Below, piece after piece: positions 8,127 through 8,308 of a stretch of 8,308 bases of DNA. Position numbers and translations under genes: made by a program. How positions within the stretch are numbered: position 1 is the first letter of the stretch; every line of letters begins with the position of its first letter. Source of the stretch: Spirochaetia bacterium (GTDB lineage: Bacteria > Spirochaetota > UBA4802 > UBA5550); the NCBI GenBank assembly GCA_031289575.1, contig JAITPE010000205.1:1-8308 (forward strand), read 5' to 3'. The notes beneath the pieces are model-generated. The model did no database searches and was not told the DNA's origin. It saw only the letters and a program-made list of their open reading frames with translations.

Positions 8127-8168
8127 CCTCTTTTAAAATCAGCCTATCTTAAGCGTTTTCAGAGGACT
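8127..8168 (-). promoter_or_regulatory. carB leader hairpin that can mask its Shine-Dalgarno sequence
   Basis: The carB ribosome-binding site AGAGG (8131-8127 on the minus strand) can pair with CCTCT (8165-8161). Inside it, AAAA (8159-8156) can pair with TTTT (8138-8135), which would hide the site. An alternative fold pairs AGTC (8168-8165) with GGCT (8144-8141); it shares base 8165 with the first and excludes it. AGTCC and AGGCT are also the two flanks of the PyrR-binding consensus as I recall it (ARUCCNGNGAGGYU), but here 18 bases separate them instead of four, so this is not a standard PyrR site. Confidence 0.3.
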
Positions 8169-8172
8169 ATTT

Positions 8173-8178
8173 TGTCAA
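8173..8178 (-). promoter_or_regulatory. Candidate -35 element upstream of carB
   Basis: A perfect TTGACA lies 52 bases before the carB ATG. No good -10 sits at the normal 16-18-base distance; the best candidate, TAAGAT, is 21 bases away. If used, transcription would start inside the short leader that holds the hairpin at 8127-8168. The evidence is one hexamer in an A/T-rich gap. Confidence 0.22.
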
Positions 8179-8220
8179 TAAAATAAAACATGCAAAACCC
8201 TGCCAAAGCGGCAAAAGTAG

Positions 8221-8246
8221 AAAAAACCTAAAACGGCGGCTTCGCC
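8221..8246 (-). terminator. Terminator-like hairpin with T-tract in the carB upstream region
   Basis: On the minus strand, GGCG-AAGC-CGCC (8246-8235) is followed by GTTTTAGGTTTTTT (8234-8221), a short GC stem with a T-rich tail. It contains GCGAAGC, known as an unusually stable DNA mini-hairpin. It could end a gene lying beyond the right edge of the window, or act as an attenuator if transcription of carB starts further upstream. A second, weaker hairpin (TGCC/GGCA, 8213-8201, followed by TTTT) comes next. The stem is only 4 bp, so confidence is limited. Confidence 0.35.
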
Positions 8247-8308
8247 TTGTTTGTCTTATATCATCAATTAAGTATACACGACTGTTAATATAAAGGCGGC
8301 CGTAAGGC

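Noticed and set aside
6277..8136. Long open frames on the plus strand opposite carB (for example 6277-7086 and 7393-8136)
   Set aside because: They are fully antisense to an unambiguous carB with intact catalytic residues. Their translations match no family, and they have no credible ribosome-binding sites. They reflect carB codon usage read backwards.
8140..8168. Canonical PyrR-binding loop in the carB leader
   Set aside because: The AGTCC and AGGCT flanks are present, but the short NGNG loop is not; 18 bases lie between them. Kept only as a speculative variant in the findings.
8192..8207. Sigma-54-like promoter TGGCAGGGTTTTGCA upstream of carB (minus strand)
   Set aside because: GG and GC are separated by nine bases. 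Sigma-54 promoters need ten, and that spacing is strict.
8268..8308. Possible C-terminus of a minus-strand gene entering from the right edge
   Set aside because: All three frames are short here and none shows a recognisable protein end, so no call can be supported.

Overview
The window looks like an ordinary chromosomal stretch from a diderm (Gram-negative-type) bacterium. The evidence is a TonB-dependent outer-membrane receptor and an exported zinc endopeptidase with a standard signal peptide. Base composition is moderate, and I see no phage, plasmid, IS, CRISPR or RNA-gene signature. I cannot name the taxon. A PyrR-type protein next to carB in a diderm is a modest clue that it is not a textbook enterobacterium.

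Layout: (1) Bases 1-1940 (+) are the C-terminal part of a TonB-dependent receptor, cut off by the window edge just inside the plug domain. (2) After a short hairpin that serves both strands, everything else is on the minus strand. In transcription order (right to left) it reads: a 187-base leader, carB (8121-4798), pyrR (4798-4250, overlapping the carB stop by one base), a 137-base gap, an M23 peptidase (4112-3390), a 62-base gap, and a sodium-dependent amino-acid symporter of the SNF/NSS family (3327-1966).

Function: carB makes carbamoyl phosphate for pyrimidines and arginine. PyrR is the classic pyrimidine-sensing RNA-binding regulator with a phosphoribosyltransferase fold, so the two form a two-gene pyrimidine unit. 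carA, the glutaminase subunit, is not next to carB here. The M23 peptidase acts on peptidoglycan. The symporter imports an amino acid with sodium. These last two may share a transcript, but nothing links them functionally.

No wholly new system is visible. The most interesting signals are in the untranslated leaders. The symporter start sits in the loop of a 13-bp RNA hairpin whose 5' arm can also pair upstream, and the best ribosome-binding site there points to an out-of-frame 15-codon ORF. The carB leader can hide its own Shine-Dalgarno sequence, and it carries the two flanks of the PyrR-binding consensus around an unusually long loop. All leader structures were found by reading the sequence, not by folding software. 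The last ~60 bases (8247-8308) hold nothing I can support.
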